Source: Gammaproteobacteria bacterium
GTDB lineage: Bacteria > Pseudomonadota > Gammaproteobacteria > JAJFJF01
Reading direction: 5' to 3'
Assembly: GCA_021774255.1 (NCBI GenBank)
Contig: JAJFJF010000022.1
Span: forward strand, 1-64,000
DNA length: 64,000 nucleotides
Both the position numbers and the translations under genes were made by a program. The notes beneath the pieces are model-generated. The model searched no databases. It was not told the origin of the DNA and saw nothing but the letters and a program-made list of their open reading frames with translations. Shown here one piece after another: positions 8,428 through 18,506 of the stretch (position 1 is its first letter; every line of letters starts with the position of its first letter).

Positions 8428-9726
8428 ATGGCAGAAGCACCACACAATTTAACTGGCCGTATTTTGATTGGCATGCTCGCAGGCCTCTTGGTCGGTGTGG
8501 TATTCAATATGGCGCCAGTATCTGAGCGTTTGACCGCTGTTGTAGTTGACGGCGTATTTGATAGCATGGGACAGATCTTTTTAAATGTTATCAAGATGCT
8601 GGTGGTACCCTTGGTATTTGTATCACTTGTTTGTGGTACCTCTTCACTCACCGATAAAAGCCAACTGGGTCGTCTGGCCATGAAATCGGTTGCCCTGTTT
8701 CTAACCACCACCATCATTGCCATCACCTTAGCCATTTTATTTTCTACCACCTTTGAAATTGGCAAAGGTGCCAATTTTGAAACAGCAGCCGACTACACAC
8801 CGCAGGCAGCACAATCACTTAAAGATACCATTATTGGTTTCTTCCCCACGAATCCTTTCCAAGCATTGGTAGAAGGCCAAATGTTGCAAGTGATCTTTAT
8901 TGCGATATTTTTCGGTATTGCTATCACGCTAATGGGAAAATCAGGGCAGCCTATTGCACGTGCTTTTCAAAATTTAGACAACGCTATTATGAAAATGGTG
9001 ATGATTGTCATGGACTTTGCCCCCTATGGTGTATTTTGTTTAATGGCCGTTACCTTTACACAAATGGGCTTCTCCGTGCTTGCTAATCTAGCCGTGTATA
9101 TCGGTTCTGTTTTTGCGGTACTCCTTATCCATGCCCTATTCACTTACGGCGGGCTATTGAAAGTGCTCGGCCGTTTACCCTTACACATTTTTTATAAAAA
9201 AGTGCGCGCAGCAGCGGTGTTTGGATTCGCCACCTCTAGCAGTAACGCTGCTATTCCAGTGATGCTCGATACTGTGGAACGTAAACTCGGCGTTAAAAAT
9301 TCTACTGCTGCATTTACCATTCCATTAGGTGCAACCGTTAACATGGACGGTACTGCGATTATGCAAGGTATCGCTGTGGTGTTTATTGCGAATATTTATA
9401 ATGTTGACTTAGGCATGATGGAGTATCTGTTGATCATCGCCAGTGCGACTTTTGCCTCCATCGGTACGGCAGGTGCACCGAGTGCGGGGATTTTAATTCT
9501 CGCCATGGTATTGCAGCAAGTGGGGCTGCCTGTAGAAGGCATTGCGCTTATTATCGGAGTAGATCGCTTGGTCGATATGGCACGCACCAGTGTCAACGTG
9601 ATTGGTAACTGTGCAATCACTTGCCTGATTGCCAAAAGCGAAGAGACTATTAGTATGAAACGCTACACCAACAAGAAGATAAAGGATTTAACGTCAAGGC
9701 CTAAGACAAAACAGATGGTGTCGTGA
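8428..9726 (+). CDS. Dicarboxylate/amino acid:cation symporter (DAACS family)
   Basis: A 432-residue inner-membrane symporter that takes up dicarboxylates or acidic amino acids with Na+ or H+. It shows the family hallmarks in order: an N-terminal helix GRILIGMLAGLLVGVVF, the helix with NVIKMLVVPLVF, the serine-rich re-entrant loop SSSNAAIP near residue 270, the cation/substrate motif NMDGTA near 310, the second re-entrant loop with GTAGAPSAG near 350, and the DRLVDMARTSVNV helix near 380, whose Asp and Arg bind substrate in relatives. Length is typical. Exact substrate (glutamate, aspartate or C4-dicarboxylates) cannot be fixed by reading. Confidence 0.93.
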   Translation: MAEAPHNLTGRILIGMLAGLLVGVVFNMAPVSERLTAVVVDGVFDSMGQIFLNVIKMLVVPLVFVSLVCGTSSLTDKSQLGRLAMKSVALFLTTTIIAITLAILFSTTFEIGKGANFETAADYTPQAAQSLKDTIIGFFPTNPFQALVEGQMLQVIFIAIFFGIAITLMGKSGQPIARAFQNLDNAIMKMVMIVMDFAPYGVFCLMAVTFTQMGFSVLANLAVYIGSVFAVLLIHALFTYGGLLKVLGRLPLHIFYKKVRAAAVFGFATSSSNAAIPVMLDTVERKLGVKNSTAAFTIPLGATVNMDGTAIMQGIAVVFIANIYNVDLGMMEYLLIIASATFASIGTAGAPSAGILILAMVLQQVGLPVEGIALIIGVDRLVDMARTSVNVIGNCAITCLIAKSEETISMKRYTNKKIKDLTSRPKTKQMVS

Positions 9727-9870
9727 TAAAGCATCCCTCACCCTCGAAGTCAAGACGGTAAGCAATTACGCTAGGATAATAAAAAAGTCAGGCTAAAATT
9801 TTAAGAGTGCATCTCATCCCTTATGACACTATCACTGCTACGTTGGCAGGCCCGCAACAGCTAAAGATTA

Positions 9871-12291
9871 TTAACCCACTTCCGCAGCCATTTCTTGCCC
9901 CGCTAAGAACAACCAGGTTTCAATCACCGAATCTGGATTCAACGACACACTGTCAATACCTTCTTGCTGTAGCCATTTGGCTAGATCGGGATGATCAGAC
10001 GGCCCTTGCCCACAAATACCAATGTATTTTTTATTACGTTTACAGGCTTGAATCGCCAGGCTCAGCAAGGCCTTCACTGCGGCATTACGCTCATCAAATA
10101 AATGCGCGATGATGCCAGAGTCACGATCTAATCCTAATGTTAGCTGCGTTAAATCGTTTGAACCGATTGAGAAGCCATCAAAGTGTTCTAAAAATTGATC
10201 GGCAAGTAAGGCATTAGAGGGCAGCTCGCACATCATGATAATTTTCAAACCTTTCTCACCGCGCACTAAGCCATTTTTGGCCAGCGCGTCGATCACTTTT
10301 TTGCCTTCGCTGACTGTGCGCACAAAAGGTACCATCACTTCCACATTGGTCAGGCCCATCTCTTCACGCACTTTACGCAGTGCACGGCACTCTAACTCAA
10401 AGCAATCACGAAACTCCTCAGCCACATAGCGTGAGGCCCCTCTGAACCCAAGCATGGGATTTTCTTCATCGGGCTCGTAGAGTTCACCGCCAATCAAGTT
10501 GGCATATTCGTTTGATTTAAAATCGGACAAGCGCACGATCACACGCTCCGGTGAAAACGCGGCGCCGATGGTCGCAATGCCTTCCACCAACTTGTCGACA
10601 TAAAAATCAACGGGGCTGGCATACGCCATGGTGTATCTGCCAATCTTTTCGCGCAAATCTTCGGGCAACTTATCAAAATTAAGCAGCGCTTTAGGATGAA
10701 TACCGATCATGCGGTTAATGATAAATTCTAAGCGTGCTAACCCCACGCCGGCATTGGGCAAGCTTTGAAAATCGAACGCCCGATCGGGGTTGCCGACATT
10801 GAGCATGATTTTAAAAGGTATATCAGGCATTTTCTCAACGTTGATTTCAGAGTGTTCAAAATCAAGATCGCCTTCGTAAATATAACCCGTGTCGCCTTCG
10901 GCACACGATACCGTCACTGTCTCACCGTCGGTTAATTTTTCAGTGGCATCGCCACAACCGACTACCGCAGGAATACCTAATTCACGCGCAATAATCGCCG
11001 CATGACAGGTGCGCCCGCCGCGATTGGTCACAATCGCAGAGGCACGCTTCATGATCGGCTCCCAATCGGGATCGGTCATGTCGGTGACCAACACATCACC
11101 GCGCTCCACGCGGTTCATGTCTTTGATGGAATCAATTAAACGCGCCGTGCCTTTACCGATACGCTGGCCGATACTGCGGCCCGTGGCTTTGATTTTACGA
11201 TCTTCATTATTTTGTTTTAAATTAAAGCGCTCGATCACTTGTGCGTTTGCACGGCTTTTCACCGTTTCGGGGCGCGCTTGTAGAATATAAATTTTGCCAT
11301 CTTGGCCGTCTTTGGCCCATTCCACATCCATGGGGCGACCGTAATGTTTTTCAATGGTGACGACTTGCTTGGCCAATGCGGTCACTTCTGCGTCGGTGAT
11401 ACAAAATGTAAAGCGCTCGGCTTCCTCTACCGACACCGTACTCACCATTTCATCGCTGCCACTGTCTTCGTTGTAAACCATTTTAATGGCTTTACTGCCG
11501 AGATTACGGCGCAAAATCGCGGGGCGCTCAGCGGCTAACCCAGGTTTGTGCACATAAAACTCATCGGGATTCACGGCGCCTTGTACGACCGTTTCACCTA
11601 AACCATAGGCGGCGGTCACAAAGACAACTTGATCAAACCCAGACTCCGTATCAATACTGAAAGCCACCCCACTGGCACCCACATCACTGCGTGCCATTTT
11701 TTGAATACCCACTGACAATGCGACATCACTGTGCGCAAAACCTTGGTGCACGCGGTAGGCAATCGCGCGATCGTTAAAGAGCGATGCAAAGACTTCTTTT
11801 GTGGTCTTTAAAATATTATCGAGACCACGCACATTCAAAAATGTTTCTTGTTGGCCTGCAAACGAGGCATCGGGCAAATCTTCCGCGGTGGCGGATGAGC
11901 GCACCGCCACGGCAAATTCTGATTCGGGCACATCACCGCGCAAAGCATGATAGGCTTTTGTGATCGCAGCTTCTAAATCGGCGGGTAACGGCGTCTCCAT
12001 GACTTGCTTGCGGATATCCGCCCCGACTTGCATCAGTTTATCGACATCATCGACATCAAGCGCCAGCAATGTCGCATCAATTTTGGCTTTTAAGCCACCT
12101 TGTTCCAAAAAGGCCCAATAGGCTGCCGCGGTGGTGGCCACCCCCCCCGGTACTTGTATTCCCAAACCAGTCAAGTGACTAATCATCTCGCCTAGCGAAG
12201 CATTTTTACCACCGACGCGGGGTACATCGCCCATGCCTAATTGTTCAAACGGGATAACCAAGTTATCTGCTTGGGTATTACCTACTGTCAT
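9871..12291 (-). CDS. ppsA: Phosphoenolpyruvate synthase
   Basis: Converts pyruvate, ATP and water to phosphoenolpyruvate, AMP and phosphate, allowing gluconeogenesis from C3 compounds. At 806 residues it has the normal length. The N-terminal ATP-grasp domain begins with [10 protein letters not shown]; the phosphohistidine swivel domain has [21 protein letters not shown] with the catalytic His; the C-terminal PEP-binding barrel has FRGASRY, and [16 protein letters not shown], and the final Cys-containing [11 protein letters not shown] signature. AGAGGA lies about 6 bp before the ATG. It is divergent from ppsR, its regulator, with only 50 bp between the start codons, so both are likely controlled from one region. 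Confidence 0.98.
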   Translation of the reverse strand: MTVGNTQADNLVIPFEQLGMGDVPRVGGKNASLGEMISHLTGLGIQVPGGVATTAAAYWAFLEQGGLKAKIDATLLALDVDDVDKLMQVGADIRKQVMETPLPADLEAAITKAYHALRGDVPESEFAVAVRSSATAEDLPDASFAGQQETFLNVRGLDNILKTTKEVFASLFNDRAIAYRVHQGFAHSDVALSVGIQKMARSDVGASGVAFSIDTESGFDQVVFVTAAYGLGETVVQGAVNPDEFYVHKPGLAAERPAILRRNLGSKAIKMVYNEDSGSDEMVSTVSVEEAERFTFCITDAEVTALAKQVVTIEKHYGRPMDVEWAKDGQDGKIYILQARPETVKSRANAQVIERFNLKQNNEDRKIKATGRSIGQRIGKGTARLIDSIKDMNRVERGDVLVTDMTDPDWEPIMKRASAIVTNRGGRTCHAAIIARELGIPAVVGCGDATEKLTDGETVTVSCAEGDTGYIYEGDLDFEHSEINVEKMPDIPFKIMLNVGNPDRAFDFQSLPNAGVGLARLEFIINRMIGIHPKALLNFDKLPEDLREKIGRYTMAYASPVDFYVDKLVEGIATIGAAFSPERVIVRLSDFKSNEYANLIGGELYEPDEENPMLGFRGASRYVAEEFRDCFELECRALRKVREEMGLTNVEVMVPFVRTVSEGKKVIDALAKNGLVRGEKGLKIIMMCELPSNALLADQFLEHFDGFSIGSNDLTQLTLGLDRDSGIIAHLFDERNAAVKALLSLAIQACKRNKKYIGICGQGPSDHPDLAKWLQQEGIDSVSLNPDSVIETWLFLAGQEMAAEVG

Positions 12292-12341
12292 AATGTCCTC
12301 TTTGCTTGCGAAGTGATGGAAAAGCCTGTTTAATACTCTTC

Positions 12342-13160
12342 ATGAAACCAAAACGTACTGCATTTTTTATCTCTGATCGTACCGGGATCACCGCTGAAAG
12401 CCTAGGCGTCAGCCTGATCAGCCAATTTGAGCAGTTCGAGTTTAACAAGGTCACCCTCCCTTATCTAGACACAGTGGAAAAAGTTGAACACGCTGTGGCA
12501 CGTATTAATCGTGCTCATGAAGATGATGGCGCTAAGCCTTTGATCTTCAGCACATTAGTAGACGAATCTTTACGCACCTATTTGGCCAGCAGCCAAGGCA
12601 TGGTTTTGGATTTTTTCCAAACCTTTATCAGTCCCCTTGAAGAAGAGCTCGCCGTTCCCTCGTCTCACACCGTTGGCCGTGCGCATGCTGTCCATAATGA
12701 AGACAAATATCGCCACCGCATCAATGCCGTCAATTTTAGCTTACGTTACGACGACGGCGCCAATACGGATGGCTACGATCGCGCCGATATTATCTTGGTA
12801 GGCGTCTCGCGCTCTGGTAAAACCCCCACTTGCTTATATTTAGCGCTGCAATTTGGTATTTATGCGGCGAATTACCCGCTCACCGAGGAAGATGTTGAAG
12901 AGTTACGCCTGCCTGGCATTTTGCAGGCACACGCTCATAAGTTACAGGGTTTAACCATTGACCCCGAACAGTTACAAGCCATTCGTCATACACGCCGCCC
13001 TCATTCTCGTTATGCATCACTCAAACAATGCCAAACGGAAATCCGTGGCACAGAGGCCTTGTTTCGTAAAGAAAATATTAACTTCCTCAATACCACGACC
13101 CGCTCGGTAGAAGAAATCGCCACCACGATTTTGGCAGCGGCCGGTATAGAGAGACAATGA
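12342..13160 (+). CDS. ppsR: PEP synthase regulatory protein, bifunctional kinase/pyrophosphorylase (DUF299)
   Basis: Switches PEP synthase off by ADP-dependent threonine phosphorylation and on by phosphate-dependent dephosphorylation. The N-terminus FFISDRTGITAESLG matches the family, and the P-loop VGVSRSGKTPTCLYLA is intact near residue 155. An in-frame ATG at 12306 would add 12 residues and lie only 14 bp from the ppsA start; the ATG at 12342 aligns better with relatives and is used here. The divergent pairing with ppsA supports the assignment strongly. Confidence 0.95.
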   Translation: MKPKRTAFFISDRTGITAESLGVSLISQFEQFEFNKVTLPYLDTVEKVEHAVARINRAHEDDGAKPLIFSTLVDESLRTYLASSQGMVLDFFQTFISPLEEELAVPSSHTVGRAHAVHNEDKYRHRINAVNFSLRYDDGANTDGYDRADIILVGVSRSGKTPTCLYLALQFGIYAANYPLTEEDVEELRLPGILQAHAHKLQGLTIDPEQLQAIRHTRRPHSRYASLKQCQTEIRGTEALFRKENINFLNTTTRSVEEIATTILAAAGIERQ

Positions 13161-13262
13161 CGCATCGTTCAGCAAACACAGGGCATAACTGTTTGAAGAT
13201 AAGTAATTTTAACGGTAAAAAGTCAACCTCTCTTTGAAAATATTAAAGTAAACTCGTACGCC

Positions 13263-13547
13263 ATGCATACAAATATTGACGACGCTACACTATCTAACAA
13301 CGAAACTGACACACCGACTGATGCTGCCGCGTTCGCTAACAAGACCCGGGAAAGCATCAAAAAAGCGATCGCTATCGCGAAAAGCCAAAAAAAACTTGCT
13401 GAATTATGTGCCGTGCAACAGCAGACGGTGTCTGATTGGTTAAGGGGCAAAACCAACCCCAGCCCCAAGAGCGCCGTGCGTATTGAAAAAGCAACGGACG
13501 GCGCGGTGACACGTCAGGAAATCTTGCCAGACTTTCCCTGGCTTTAA
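13263..13547 (+). CDS. YdaS/Cro-type small helix-turn-helix regulator
   Basis: A 94-residue protein. Residues about 35-94 form a compact helix-turn-helix domain: ELCAVQQQTVSDWLRGKTNP is the turn and recognition helix, and SAVRIEKATDGAVTRQEILP is the typical C-terminal stretch of the YdaS/Cro-like family, known from prophages and toxin-antitoxin loci. The first 30 residues are polar and probably disordered. No partner toxin gene or prophage genes are next to it. It lies immediately before the duplicated tldD end, so it may mark an old element boundary, which is inference. Confidence 0.75.
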   Translation: MHTNIDDATLSNNETDTPTDAAAFANKTRESIKKAIAIAKSQKKLAELCAVQQQTVSDWLRGKTNPSPKSAVRIEKATDGAVTRQEILPDFPWL

Positions 13548-13562
13548 TTCTTTGTCAGTTAT

Positions 13563-13695
13563 TCAACTATTTTTTACTCCCCCCACGGTTAACGCATCCA
13601 CCCGCAGCGTCGGCTGACCCACTCCCACTGGCACAGACTGGCCTTCTTTACCGCAGATCCCCACTCCGCTATCCAGTTTTAAATCATTGCCCGCT
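13563..13695 (-). pseudogene. Duplicated 3' end of tldD (C-terminal fragment)
   Basis: On the minus strand this encodes [18 protein letters not shown] and then the remainder of the TldD C-terminus, ending GGVKNS and a TGA at 13563-13565. Its protein is the same as the end of the complete tldD at 15135-16571 over about 38 residues, while the DNA differs at about ten positions that are all synonymous. There is no upstream part. Together with the real tldD end it forms a direct repeat that brackets the GLUG gene at 13812-15062. A copy from a diverged tldD, left by recombination, explains this better than decay of a local duplicate. Confidence 0.9.
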
Positions 13696-13698
13696 AAA

Positions 13699-13724
13699 AC
13701 ATACACGCCCATGTTACCCTATAC
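13699..13724 (+). promoter_or_regulatory. Shared upstream box of surface-protein genes (copy 2)
   Basis: Reads ACACGCCCATGTTACCCTAT, about 88-110 bp before the ATG at 13812, and starts directly where the tldD fragment ends. It closely matches the box at 23963-23990. Confidence 0.5.
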
Positions 13725-13811
13725 CCTCAGATAAACAGACTCGCATATAACACAGTTTTTCTTGTTGCTCCTTTTTCGATTTTATTCGTTAAGCAATCAA
13801 AACAAAGAAAA

Positions 13812-15062
13812 ATGGCACTCAAGCTATCTATCTTCGCTTGTCTGCTTGCACTCATTCCCTACGTCACGTCACAGGTGATGATTAGCAACTGCATTGAACT
13901 TCAGAACATGAAAAATAACTTAGCAGGAAATTATGCCCTGACTGGTGACATCGATTGCTTGGATACCGTGAATTGGAATGGCGGGCAAGGCTTTGAACCA
14001 GTGGGAAGATTTACTGGCATATTCGATGGAAGGGGGAAAACAGTTTTTGATTTAACTATTTCCCGGCCTGATTATCCGTGTGGCCTGTTTTCTTTTGTCG
14101 AGTACGCCCACATCAAAAATGTTACTTTAGTGAGACCGCACATTACAGGCCGCACTGGCGGCGCGCTTGTAGCATATGGCACTTTTTATGAGGATCCTTC
14201 TGAAGTTATCATTGAGTATGTTGGTGTGATTGATGCTGTCGTCAATGCCATCAATTATGTGGGAGGGATAATAGGCGTTAATGCAGCGATTCTTAATAAC
14301 TCTTACAGCATCGCGCAAATATCAGGCTCATTTGAAGTGGGTGGGCTAACGGGTGACAATCCTGGCAAGATAATTAACAGTTATGCTGATACAGTAATTT
14401 CAGTGTCGTCTCATACAGGAGGAGGCGTCGCCGGCAGGCAGGCGGGCAGTACTATTAACACTTACTCGACAAGTATTATCAGCGGCACCTCCAACAAGAT
14501 TGGCGGCTTAATTGGCTTCAGTCTCAGTGCTGCCGAAATCACCCATAGTTTTTGGGACACTGAAAAATCAGGCTTAGAAACCAGTGCAGGCGGAACAGGA
14601 AAAACCACCGAGCAAATGCATAAGCACTCGACCTTCTCAAAGTGGGACTTTAAGGAAGTCTGGTGGATTAATAAAACGTATGACTACCCCAGGCTACGCT
14701 TTTCCTTGCCAGAGGAATATCCCCCTATTAAACCCAAAAGCGAGATCGACTGGATTGAGGTGCTCAGTATTATGGGTGGAGCTTTGTTTTTGCTCGTAGT
14801 AACGACATCTCCTTGGTGGGGGGAAAAGTGCCTTGATGCTTGGGCAGAGCGTCGTAGAAAACAAGACGCAATGAGAGCGAGTTTGCTGAGACCTGAAGAT
14901 CTCTTCCCGTCCCGTAACACAACCTCCTACCCTACCGCTTCATCTAACACTGCAACAAGTTCACTATGCATTGGATGCGGAGGAAGAGGCTCTTTCCCAC
15001 CACGCGTTGTAGGCCAAGGTGCTGCACGTTGTAATAGTTGTGGTGGAACAGGGTACAGATGA
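13812..15062 (+). CDS. GLUG-repeat membrane protein with C-terminal DnaJ-like zinc motif
   Basis: Encodes 416 residues. Residues 1-20 are a signal peptide (LSIFACLLALIPYVTSQ). The ectodomain begins with NCIELQNMKNNLAGNYALTG and contains several GLUG-type units (VGGIIGVN, VGGLTGDN, IGGLIGFS), ending with the W-D-T-E, G-G-T-G-K-T-T-E-Q-M signature common in these beta-helix proteins. A transmembrane helix lies at about 314-335 (SIMGGALFLLVVTTSPW). The tail is basic and ends with two C-x2-C-G-G motifs (CIGCGGRG and CNSCGGTG), like half of a DnaJ zinc domain. The layout is that of a type I membrane protein. The gene is bracketed by the tldD direct repeat. Function unknown; adhesion or signalling is inference. 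Confidence 0.85.
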   Translation: MALKLSIFACLLALIPYVTSQVMISNCIELQNMKNNLAGNYALTGDIDCLDTVNWNGGQGFEPVGRFTGIFDGRGKTVFDLTISRPDYPCGLFSFVEYAHIKNVTLVRPHITGRTGGALVAYGTFYEDPSEVIIEYVGVIDAVVNAINYVGGIIGVNAAILNNSYSIAQISGSFEVGGLTGDNPGKIINSYADTVISVSSHTGGGVAGRQAGSTINTYSTSIISGTSNKIGGLIGFSLSAAEITHSFWDTEKSGLETSAGGTGKTTEQMHKHSTFSKWDFKEVWWINKTYDYPRLRFSLPEEYPPIKPKSEIDWIEVLSIMGGALFLLVVTTSPWWGEKCLDAWAERRRKQDAMRASLLRPEDLFPSRNTTSYPTASSNTATSSLCIGCGGRGSFPPRVVGQGAARCNSCGGTGYR

Positions 15063-15134
15063 CTGTTGCCGTTACCGATTAAATTCAAGTTTTAAAAAAC
15101 ACTATGCTATGAGTTAGTTAAATACATAATTTTA

Positions 15135-16571
15135 CTATTCCTTGCTTCCCCCCACCGTTAAGGCATCCACCCGCAGCGTCGGCTGACCCACTCCCACGGG
15201 CACAGACTGCCCTTCTTTCCCGCAGATCCCTACACCACTATCGAGTTTCAAGTCATTACCCACCATCGACACTTTGGTCAGTACGTCGGGCCCATGCCCA
15301 ATCAACGTTGCCCCTTTTACTGGGCGCGTGATTTTGCCACCCTCAATTAAATACGCTTCGTTGGCACTGAACACAAATTTACCGGAGGTAATATCCACCT
15401 GGCCACCGCCAAAATTGGCAGCGTAAAGGCCGCGATCAACCGACGCAATGATGTCAGCAGGATCATGCTGCCCGGGCAACATATAGGTATTGGTCATACG
15501 CGGCATCGGCAAGTGTCGATAAGATTCCCGTCGACCGTTCCCGGTAGAGCGCGTGCCCATTAAACGCGCATTATGTTTATCTTGCATATAATTTTTAAGC
15601 ACACCGTTTTCAATCAACATGGTGCATTGGGTGTCGACGCCTTCGTCGTCAATATTCAGCGAACCCCGTCGTTCGGGAAGCGTGCCATCATCCACTACAC
15701 TACATTCTGATGAGGCAATGGTTTCACCCAGCCGCCCGGCAAAAGCAGAGGACCCTTTGCGATTAAAATCCCCTTCTAAACCATGCCCAATGGCTTCATG
15801 CAATAACACACCCGGCCAACCCGGTCCCAATACGACTGGCATGCTGCCGGCAGGGGCGTCCTCGGCTTCCAAGGCCACCAGCGCTTGCCGTACGGCCTCA
15901 TTCACATAGCCTGCAACACACTCACTCGTAAAATAGCTGTAATCTGAACGCCCGCCACCGCCGCTCGATGCTTGCTCACGACGGCCGCCGGCCTCTACCA
16001 CGACTGACACATTGACACGCACGAGTGGCCGCACATCCGCGGCTAAGGTGCCATCGCTGGCGGCCACCATCACCACTTCATACTGCCCCGCCAAGGTGGC
16101 GATGACTTGTTTTACACGTGGATCTTGCGCGCGCGCCAATCGATCAATTTCTTGTAGCAGCGCAATTTTGTCCTGTTTTTGTAGGCTATCGAGCGGATCG
16201 GTCGGTCGATACAAGTGCTGATCGGATGAACGATGCCATGCCTGCATCCCGCCTTGTTGCCCGCTACGCGCAATGCGGCGCGCGGCCTGTGCCGCTTGCT
16301 CTAATGCAGGCAAGGCCACTTCATCGGCATACGCAAAGCCGGTTTTTTCACCGCTCATGGCGCGCACGCCCACACCGCGATCAATGCTGTGACTACCGCT
16401 TTTGACGATACCTTCTTCGAGCACCCACGACTCTTGCCGTGACGTTTGGAAATACAAATCGGCATTATCAATCGTGTGGCCCAACATATGGCCTAGCACA
16501 GAGGCGAGCTGCTGATCATTTAAGCCCGCGGGGCCGAGCAAAATTTCATTGGCGATATCGAGGGAACTCAT
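15135..16571 (-). CDS. tldD: Metalloprotease TldD
   Basis: TldD with TldE forms a heterodimeric zinc protease that processes unfolded or ribosomally made modified peptides and degrades CcdA in Escherichia coli. The 478-residue product has the family's HExxxH metal motif as [11 protein letters not shown] near residue 256, followed by the conserved [10 protein letters not shown], and the C-terminal [19 protein letters not shown]. Length and start are usual. No tldE/pmbA lies in the window. The 3' end is repeated at 13563-13695, so the last part of this gene may have been replaced by recombination. Confidence 0.97.
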   Translation of the reverse strand: MSSLDIANEILLGPAGLNDQQLASVLGHMLGHTIDNADLYFQTSRQESWVLEEGIVKSGSHSIDRGVGVRAMSGEKTGFAYADEVALPALEQAAQAARRIARSGQQGGMQAWHRSSDQHLYRPTDPLDSLQKQDKIALLQEIDRLARAQDPRVKQVIATLAGQYEVVMVAASDGTLAADVRPLVRVNVSVVVEAGGRREQASSGGGGRSDYSYFTSECVAGYVNEAVRQALVALEAEDAPAGSMPVVLGPGWPGVLLHEAIGHGLEGDFNRKGSSAFAGRLGETIASSECSVVDDGTLPERRGSLNIDDEGVDTQCTMLIENGVLKNYMQDKHNARLMGTRSTGNGRRESYRHLPMPRMTNTYMLPGQHDPADIIASVDRGLYAANFGGGQVDITSGKFVFSANEAYLIEGGKITRPVKGATLIGHGPDVLTKVSMVGNDLKLDSGVGICGKEGQSVPVGVGQPTLRVDALTVGGSKE

Positions 16572-17008
16572 AAGCGCTCATATTGTTAATAGACGGGGCT
16601 CTGACGAAGAGGTCACGAAAAATACAGGTTAACCATTATACAAGGACCTCATCAGCAAAAGAAAATCGAAAATAAAACAACAAAAAAAAGGAGTTCACTT
16701 AAACCATGCCGCGCCTCCTAAACTTTCAAGCCTCCTCTTCTCCATCTCTATTATTGTCATAAAACTAACTTATAAAAGACGCTTTTTTTAGAACTAAGGC
16801 CGCACTTGTATGCTAACTCATTCTCACTCTTCTAGTGTTGCACTTGTATCTTATCAAAGCCCTCCAAGGCCTTCATTTTTAGCATAGTTCCTTCACGGTT
16901 GGGCTCATCTTTAGACACGTAATACTATTTAACTCGTAGGTTGCTGAAGCGCTTTTCAAGTGTTACTGCTCGCAGCCGGGGCTAAGGTCCCTGAAAATTT
17001 TTGAGGCC
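16572..17008. other. Intergenic region between tldD and GLUG gene
   Basis: No gene is visible. A 20-bp sequence at 16753-16772 (TTGTCATAAAACTAACTTAT) differs by one base from 27024-27043, which lies after another surface-protein gene. The rest is unremarkable. Confidence 0.4.
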
Positions 17009-18232
17009 TTATCTCAGCTCAGGGTAAGTCTCACCCGGCGTCATTTCCCAGATATTTTGGAAATCCCAGCCATTGAACGTCTCCGGATCCATCATTTCGC
17101 CAGTTGTTTTGCCAGTGCCTCCATCTGAGAAAGGGTAGCCAGAAGCTTCCGTATCCCAGTAGCTATCGTCAACACTTGCTTCTGAAAGACCAATGAGCCC
17201 ACCCAAATAGGTTTGACCAGCGATTTTGCCAGTCGAATACGTACGCGAGATCTCTCCGTATTGCTGACGCCCCACCAGGCCTCCTCCGTAAGCGTAAGCG
17301 CTAATAATATCAGCATGGGCGTAACAGTCCCTAATGCTACCCCCTCCCTGACGGCCTACCAGACCGCCAACATTGTCATTGCTGGCATTAACGCTCCCCA
17401 TTGCAAAGCTTCGCGTAATCAAGGGAGAGGGGCCTGAACCGGCTGCGTACCCGACAAGGCCGCCAACATCCGTTGTGCCAGTCGTGCTGCCCAGTGCATA
17501 GGAGCCAGTCACCTCTGTGACAGAGCTATGGAGATATCCAATGACCCCCCCAGAATAACGCTGCCCAACGACAACCACATTTGTAGAACAAGAGACAATC
17601 TCAATATAATGCTCAAATGCATATAGGTAACCTACTAGACCACCTGTATGCTCGCTGCCACCAAAAACAGCACCCGCAGCATGACAGTCTGTCAGAACAG
17701 TCTGGGGAAAAACTTGACCAATCAGACCGCCAACCATGTAGGTACCAGAAACAACGCCTTGTACAGAGCAGCTTATGATGGTAGCTGAAGTAGTGTAGCC
17801 AGCTAACATGCCAACGTACCGGCTTCCCGTAATGTCTGCATCAGTAATAGAGAGGTTATAGACATTTGCATCCGCTCCAATGTAGCCGAAAAGTCCTACA
17901 TAGTCTGCTCCTGGCAAGCGAATGAAAAGCTTGGTCACCGTAAAGCCATTTCCATTAAAGATACCGATAAAACGATAATTGAAAGTACCGATAGGAATAA
18001 AGCCATCTCCACCATTCCAGCCGCGCGTCTCGGAACAGTCAATGTCTTGGCCAAGGATGAAGTCTGCAGAGGGAGACATGCCGGCCTGTTGCAGCTCTGT
18101 GCAGGTGTTGATCACATACGGGTTTTCCGCGGTACCCGCGCCCGCAGCAAACTGGGGCGCCACATTTTCCAGCGGCACCGCATAGGCGGCACCGAGCAGC
18201 AGAACAAGCAAGAAAAACAGCTTGCACACCAT
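17009..18232 (-). CDS. Secreted GLUG-repeat protein
   Basis: A 407-residue protein from the ATG at 18232 (MVCKLFFLLVLLLGAAYA signal peptide); an in-frame ATG 24 bp upstream would put charged residues in front of the signal, so it is not used. After NPYVINTCTELQQAG and DIDCSETRGWNGGDGF there are at least seven GLUG units (VGMLAGY, VGGLIGQ, TGGLVGY, SGGVIGY, VGGLVGY, VGGLVGR, LGGLIGL), which form a right-handed beta-helix in known relatives. It ends with W-D-T-E, GGTGKTTGEM and Y-P-E-L. There is no membrane anchor or zinc tail, unlike its paralogue at 13812-15062. Its upstream region is a paralogue of that of the partial gene at 1-3666. Confidence 0.85.
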   Translation of the reverse strand: MVCKLFFLLVLLLGAAYAVPLENVAPQFAAGAGTAENPYVINTCTELQQAGMSPSADFILGQDIDCSETRGWNGGDGFIPIGTFNYRFIGIFNGNGFTVTKLFIRLPGADYVGLFGYIGADANVYNLSITDADITGSRYVGMLAGYTTSATIISCSVQGVVSGTYMVGGLIGQVFPQTVLTDCHAAGAVFGGSEHTGGLVGYLYAFEHYIEIVSCSTNVVVVGQRYSGGVIGYLHSSVTEVTGSYALGSTTGTTDVGGLVGYAAGSGPSPLITRSFAMGSVNASNDNVGGLVGRQGGGSIRDCYAHADIISAYAYGGGLVGRQQYGEISRTYSTGKIAGQTYLGGLIGLSEASVDDSYWDTEASGYPFSDGGTGKTTGEMMDPETFNGWDFQNIWEMTPGETYPELR

Positions 18233-18293
18233 GTTTGAAAATTCAGATCGAGCCAAGAAGTCTGTATGATGTTAGTATCAATGCTTCTCATTA

Positions 18294-18320
18294 AGTAGCG
18301 TAACATTGGAGGGTAAACGT
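18294..18320 (-). promoter_or_regulatory. Shared upstream box of surface-protein genes (copy 3)
   Basis: In the gene's direction it reads TACCCTCCAATGTTACGCTA, about 65-85 bp before the ATG at 18232. It is the best match to copy 1, and the similarity continues about 100 bp further upstream of both. Confidence 0.55.
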
Positions 18321-18506
18321 ATTAAGTATCTGTTCAGCCCGCTCAAAAAACGACCAACTTTACATAATTACTTGATTTATAATTTAAAATAAATTCAATT
18401 TTTTGTAACGAGGCTATCACCTCACCGTGAGACACCACCATGCAAGAAGACAAGGAAGCATTTATTTTAATGTAGGCGTATGAGCTTATATATTATCTAA
18501 CTATCC

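Noticed and set aside
13563-13695. Functional small gene on the minus strand
   Set aside because: It has only the last part of TldD, without a start or metal site, so it is a fragment.
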